From the NCBI GenBank assembly GCA_017538865.1, contig JAFYIA010000048.1, positions 1-17,648 on the forward strand: a DNA stretch of 17,648 nt. Direction: 5' to 3'. The notes below the pieces were generated by a model. The model was given only the letters and a program-made list of their open reading frames with translations, was not told the DNA's origin and made no database searches. A program made the translations under genes and the position numbers. Source of the DNA: Aeriscardovia sp. Lineage in GTDB: Bacteria; Actinomycetota; Actinomycetes; Actinomycetales; Bifidobacteriaceae. Of this stretch, positions 14,973 through 17,648 are shown one piece after another (positions within the stretch are counted from its first letter, which is position 1; the number at the start of each line of letters is the position of its first letter).

Positions 14973-14989
14973 ACTATATAAGACTATAT
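14973..14989. repeat. Two direct copies of ACTATAT with a 10-bp period in the ileS leader
   Basis: ACTATAT occurs at 14973-14979 and 14983-14989 (plus strand). The one-helical-turn spacing would put both on the same DNA face, compatible with a protein site. It lies between the predicted ileS transcription start and its ribosome binding site. It could also be a simple AT-rich stretch. Confidence 0.3.
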
Positions 14990-15006
14990 GAAAAAAGGGG
15001 GAAGAG

Positions 15007-15036
15007 ATTATAAGAAAACCCCCGCGCACCTGCCAA
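15007..15036 (-). promoter_or_regulatory. Near-consensus sigma-70-type promoter for ileS
   Basis: On the minus strand, TTGGCA (15036-15031, five of six -35 bases) and a perfect TATAAT (15012-15007) are separated by 18 bases. The predicted start is near 15000, giving a leader of about 65 bases before TTG 14935. This is the clearest promoter in the window and suggests strong basal expression. The leader shows no T-box in its own orientation. Confidence 0.75.
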
Positions 15037-15052
15037 GGGCCGCCTGCCCTTG
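15034..15052 (+). repeat. 7-bp perfect hairpin in the ileS-glf intergenic region
   Basis: CAAGGGC, loop CGCCT, GCCCTTG. It overlaps the -35 of the ileS promoter. On the glf strand it would be an upstream leader hairpin if transcription starts before it; no poly-U follows. Confidence 0.4.
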
Positions 15053-15115
15053 CTGCATTTCTGCCCTGGGGGGGTTCGGCGGGGTGGCACCGCGCGGAGG
15101 CCCCTACAGTATACC

Positions 15116-15131
15116 AGACATGCCCATGTCT
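15116..15131 (+). repeat. 16-bp perfect palindrome upstream of glf
   Basis: AGACATG-CC-CATGTCT, seven-base arms around two bases. As DNA it could be a dimeric repressor site just ahead of the TACAAT at 15132-15137. As RNA it would be a hairpin enclosed by the predicted anti-Shine-Dalgarno pairing. Confidence 0.6.
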
Positions 15132-15137
15132 TACAAT
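15132..15137 (+). promoter_or_regulatory. Possible -10 box for glf
   Basis: TACAAT (five of six consensus bases) lies 25 bases before GTG 15162; transcription would start near 15144. The region 17 bases upstream (GTATAC) is a poor -35. If this is the only glf promoter, the T-box-like element would not be transcribed, so the two readings compete. Confidence 0.35.
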
Positions 15138-15161
15138 TTTGGTGTAAAGAAAGGGGAAAAA

Positions 15162-16310
15162 GTGAAAAAATACGACCTGCTCATAGTGGGGGCCGGCCTC
15201 TTCGGGCTGACGGTGGCCCAAAGGGCGGCCGAAGAGGGGTTCAGCCCCCTCGTCATAGACAAGCGAGCCCACATCGGGGGCAACGCCTACTCCTACTTCG
15301 ACAAAGAAACGGGGATTGAGATCCACAAGTATGGGGCGCACCTTTTCCACACCAAGAGCGAAAAGGTGTGGGAGTACGTGAACCGCTTCTCCTCCTTCAC
15401 GAACTACCGGCACCATGTCTTCACCCTCCACGAGGGCAGGATCTACCCCATGCCGATTAACCTGGGTACGATAAACCAGTACTACTCGGCCGCCATGAGC
15501 CCCGAGGAGGCGGAAAAGCTCGTAGAATCCAAGGCCGAGGGCGCGGCCAAGGACGCCAGGAACCTCGAAGAGAGGGCCGTGGCGCTCATAGGCCGGGACC
15601 TCTACGAGGCCTTCATCCGGGACTACACCTACAAGCAGTGGCAGACGGATCCCAGAAACCTCCCCGCCTCCATCTTCACTCGCCTCCCCATCCGCTTCAA
15701 CTACGACAGCACCTACTTTTCGGACCCCTACCAGGGCCAGCCCAAGGAGGGGTTCTGCGCGATGTTCGGGGCGATGATGCGGGACCCCAAGATCGAGGTC
15801 AGGCTGGAGTGCGACTACTTTGAAGACGGTTCCCTGCCCAAGGGGATCCCAACCGTCTACACGGGCCCCTTGGACAGGTACTTCGGCTACCGCTTCGGAG
15901 TCCTGGGGTGGAGGACTATAGACTTTAAGGAAAAGCGGTACGACCTTGAAAGCTTCCAGGGGTGCTCGGTTCTGAACAAGTCCGACCTTTCCGACCCCTC
16001 CACGAGGTCCATCGAGTTCAAGGCCTTCAACCCGGAGAGGAAGGAAGTATTCGAGAGCAAAAAGACCGTGGTGTGGGACGAGTACTCGAGGTTCGCAGGG
16101 CAAAAAGACGAGCCCTACTACCCCATAGGGACTCCGGAAGACAAAGAGATTTTGGCAAAGTACGAAGAGGCCAAAAAGAGCGAAAAGAACGTGATCTTCG
16201 GAGGCAGGCTCGGGGAGTACGCCTACTACAACATGGACCAGACCATAGCCTCGGCCCTGGAAACCTTCGAAAAGAAGGTGCTCCCTATGCTTAAAGGCGG
16301 GAGAAAATAG
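15162..16310 (+). CDS. glf: UDP-galactopyranose mutase
   Basis: Flavoenzyme interconverting UDP-galactopyranose and UDP-galactofuranose, the donor for galactofuranose polymers. 382 residues, normal length. It begins VKKYDLLIVGAGLFG, the FAD-binding Rossmann motif. Then come RAHIGGNAYSYFD, GIEIHKYGAHLFHT, the substrate loop YTYKQWQTDPRNLP with FTRLPIRFNYD, and GGRLGEYAYYNMDQTI near the C-terminus carrying the conserved Arg, Tyr and Asp. GTG 15162 is chosen because AAAGGGG lies about five bases upstream and the protein then starts exactly at the family N-terminus. Earlier in-frame ATGs at 15120 and 15126 fall in the palindrome and have no binding site. The 3' end overlaps the convergent glycosyltransferase by 20 bases. 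Confidence 0.95.
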   Translation: MKKYDLLIVGAGLFGLTVAQRAAEEGFSPLVIDKRAHIGGNAYSYFDKETGIEIHKYGAHLFHTKSEKVWEYVNRFSSFTNYRHHVFTLHEGRIYPMPINLGTINQYYSAAMSPEEAEKLVESKAEGAAKDARNLEERAVALIGRDLYEAFIRDYTYKQWQTDPRNLPASIFTRLPIRFNYDSTYFSDPYQGQPKEGFCAMFGAMMRDPKIEVRLECDYFEDGSLPKGIPTVYTGPLDRYFGYRFGVLGWRTIDFKEKRYDLESFQGCSVLNKSDLSDPSTRSIEFKAFNPERKEVFESKKTVVWDEYSRFAGQKDEPYYPIGTPEDKEILAKYEEAKKSEKNVIFGGRLGEYAYYNMDQTIASALETFEKKVLPMLKGGRK

Positions 16311-17648
16311 AATCCCAGCTCTTCAAAGAGCCCATGTCCGCCTCCCTGTAAGAGCGGGAGAGCGGCCCCCAGTTTTTCACAAGCTCCGCCGTCAGGCGGA
16401 CGTTTTCAAGGTACAGCCTCCTGAAGAGGGGGGCGTTTTTCTTTAGTAGCCTGGCCTTCCCCTTTCCGTCGTAGACTTCCGCCTCCGAGCACCCCGCGAG
16501 GGAGAGCCATGAATCTGTGGAGCTGACCTCCCTGGCGCAGCCTGCGCCTCCTGGCAGCGCTGCGTTCAAAAGCCCGAGCGCGGCCTTTTCGGCCCTTTTA
16601 AGCCTCGGGATTCCGGCAGGATCCGGCGCCTGGACGGAGGGCAGGGGGAGGCGCGAAGGGTGGAAGAGGGGGGGGTCGATGGAGCGCCTGAGGTCCTCCG
16701 CCTCCTTCCTCTTAGAGCCCTGGCCCCGCAGGATCGCTTCAGGGCCCGCGAGCAGGTCGCGCAGGGCCAGGTTCCTGAGGGCCATAGAAGCGTACTCCAT
16801 CCGGATCCCGAGGTTGGTCTGATCGCGAAGAGACGCCTCGAAGACCCCGGAGGGTCGGTCCTTGTACAGGAGGGCTGTGAGAAAGCGGTTGCGCTCGGCG
16901 AAGTACTCCACCCATCCCCGCGTCTGATCCTTGAGGTGCCAGGCGGGGTGCCAGACCGCGGCTCCGGGGAGGGAGATAGAGGGGATGCCCGCCTTCTTCG
17001 CCCTGAGGCCGTACTCGATGTCGTCAAACTTTATAAAGACCGGCAGCGGCAGCCCTATCTTTTCCACGGCGCTGCGGGGGATGGAGCAGAGCCACCAGCC
17101 GTTGTAGTCTTCCGCGCATCTCCTGTGGAGCCGGGGGCTCTCCCTGAGCGGGAGGGCTGAAAAGTCGTGGTTGTAGCCGAGATCCAGCGAGGGGGCGTAC
17201 CAGATTTTCTCCCAGTCTATGATCTCTCCGAAAGTGAAGAGGGAAGAGGGGGAGTCTGAGTGGAGCATTCCGGCTCCCACGATTACAGGGGACAGGCAGT
17301 GCTTTTGAAACTCCGAAATCCTTTCCAGCGTCTCCCCTTCCGGGAAGGCGTCGTCATCCATGAGGACGAAATACGGGTCCCCGCCTTTCAGGGCCTCCCT
17401 CATGCACCGGGCAAACCCTCCGGCCCCGCCGAGGTTCTTCTGCCTTATGTACCTGAGCCCCGGAGAGGCTTGGGCGGCAGAAGCGAAAGCGGAATCCTCT
17501 GCAGCGGGCCGCGTCCCCTGGTCAGCGCAAAAGATCTTCCTCACGCTTCCGGCTTTGCCGGAGGCGACCAGAGCCCTCGCGGCCGAGCGAGGGGAGTCGA
17601 ACGTGGCTATGCACGCGTCCTGCTGGGCCGGTGCCGAAGAAGCCGGCA
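16291..17648 (-). CDS. GlfT2-like galactofuranosyltransferase (GT2 family), N-terminus beyond the window edge
   Basis: The frame is open to the right edge, giving 451 residues; the true start lies outside. The N-terminal visible part (ACIATFDSPRSAARAL, then KIFCADQGT) is the start of a GT-A fold. QKNLGGAGGFARCM and the metal-binding triad in LMDDDAFPEGE follow. Next are the acceptor/catalytic segment FIKFDDIEYGLRAKKAGIP and the histidine of AVWHPAWH, then an aromatic/Arg stretch (YFAERNRFLTALL) and a helical C-terminal domain. These match mycobacterial GlfT2 (Rv3808c), which polymerises galactofuranose from UDP-Galf. That fits the adjacent glf, although here the two genes converge instead of forming an operon. 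A GTG at 17544 is internal, since conserved GT sequence continues upstream of it. The natural polymer cannot be inferred. Confidence 0.88.
   Translation of the reverse strand, partial: PASSAPAQQDACIATFDSPRSAARALVASGKAGSVRKIFCADQGTRPAAEDSAFASAAQASPGLRYIRQKNLGGAGGFARCMREALKGGDPYFVLMDDDAFPEGETLERISEFQKHCLSPVIVGAGMLHSDSPSSLFTFGEIIDWEKIWYAPSLDLGYNHDFSALPLRESPRLHRRCAEDYNGWWLCSIPRSAVEKIGLPLPVFIKFDDIEYGLRAKKAGIPSISLPGAAVWHPAWHLKDQTRGWVEYFAERNRFLTALLYKDRPSGVFEASLRDQTNLGIRMEYASMALRNLALRDLLAGPEAILRGQGSKRKEAEDLRRSIDPPLFHPSRLPLPSVQAPDPAGIPRLKRAEKAALGLLNAALPGGAGCAREVSSTDSWLSLAGCSEAEVYDGKGKARLLKKNAPLFRRLYLENVRLTAELVKNWGPLSRSYREADMGSLKSWDSIFSRL

Larger units (their letters stand above)
15081..15156 (+). promoter_or_regulatory. 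T-box-like antisequestrator with glf ribosome-binding-site sequestration
   Basis: GGGGTGGCACCGCG at 15081-15094 matches the T-box consensus AGGGTGGNACCGCG at 13 of 14 positions. The complementary strand GCCCCT follows at 15100-15105. The fold would be a GGGG/CCCT lower helix (G81-T105 wobble), the classical 7-base bulge TGGCACC (15085-15091), a short 2-bp upper helix (G92-C101, C93-G100) and a 6-base loop. The same CCCCT (15101-15105) is complementary to AGGGG of the glf ribosome binding site (15152-15156), with a 7-bp hairpin in between. These alternative pairings are those of a translational (class II) T-box. Weak points: the upper helix is short, I cannot identify a Stem I or specifier codon in 14990-15080, and no good upstream plus-strand promoter is visible. 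The bulge TGGC would pair with a tRNA having G at the discriminator position. Confidence 0.45.

Noticed and set aside
14936..15006. A T-box for ileS in its own (minus) orientation
   Set aside because: No AGGGTGGNACCGCG-like motif occurs on the minus strand in the ileS leader; the only match is on the opposite strand.
15114..15123. Resemblance of the palindrome's first half to a eukaryotic p53 half-site
   Set aside because: Irrelevant in a bacterial genome.
14946..16103. 385-codon open frame on minus opposite glf
   Set aside because: Covers the ileS promoter and is antisense to a clear UDP-galactopyranose mutase; no family pattern seen.
1..17648. CRISPR arrays, tRNA or rRNA genes, transposases, phage or toxin-antitoxin genes
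   Set aside because: Looked for on both strands; no spaced repeats, cloverleaf with conserved arms, or matching protein motifs were seen.

Overview
The window is chromosomal DNA of a high-GC Gram-positive bacterium (Actinomycetota). Several genes belong to families that are essentially actinobacterial: DUF3052, DUF3107, the DUF2342/zincin_2 protein and the GlfT2-like galactofuranosyltransferase. The order ylbL - zincin_2 - uvrD-like helicase - kinase-like gene - DUF3107 resembles, from memory, the Rv3194c-Rv3208A region of Mycobacterium. Genes are tightly packed, several coding ends overlap, and AGG (Arg) and ATA (Ile) codons are common, which is unusual for a high-GC actinobacterium. I cannot name a genus; a compact-genome, host-associated lineage is a guess. 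There are no insertion sequences, phage genes, CRISPR arrays, tRNAs or rRNAs.

Left block, minus strand, read right to left: a PAP2 phosphatase, DNA topoisomerase I (topA), thymidylate kinase (tmk) and the start of an unidentified gene that runs off the left edge. These genes overlap or nearly touch, so they are probably one operon. Upstream of it, also on minus, are a DUF3052 gene and a membrane-anchored Lon-like protease (ylbL) that appears to lack the usual PDZ domain.

Centre: a zincin_2 gene (+) diverges from ylbL and converges with a very short UvrD-type helicase (-) that has lost subdomain 2B. Divergent from the helicase is a translationally coupled plus-strand cluster: a kinase-fold protein with both catalytic aspartates substituted, a DUF3107 protein and a VKOR-family quinone/disulfide oxidoreductase. 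The cluster appears to start from a leaderless GTG.

Right block: a TRIC/UPF0126 membrane protein lies downstream of isoleucyl-tRNA synthetase (ileS), both on minus and driven by a near-consensus promoter. Divergent from ileS is UDP-galactopyranose mutase (glf), which converges with and overlaps a GlfT2-like galactofuranosyltransferase that runs off the right edge. The pair implies a galactofuranose-containing envelope polymer.

The most interesting observation is in the 226-bp ileS-glf gap. A T-box riboswitch antiterminator/antisequestrator motif (13 of 14 consensus bases) lies on the glf strand. Its 3' strand could also pair with the glf Shine-Dalgarno sequence. That is the layout of a translational T-box, but in front of a sugar mutase rather than an amino-acid gene.
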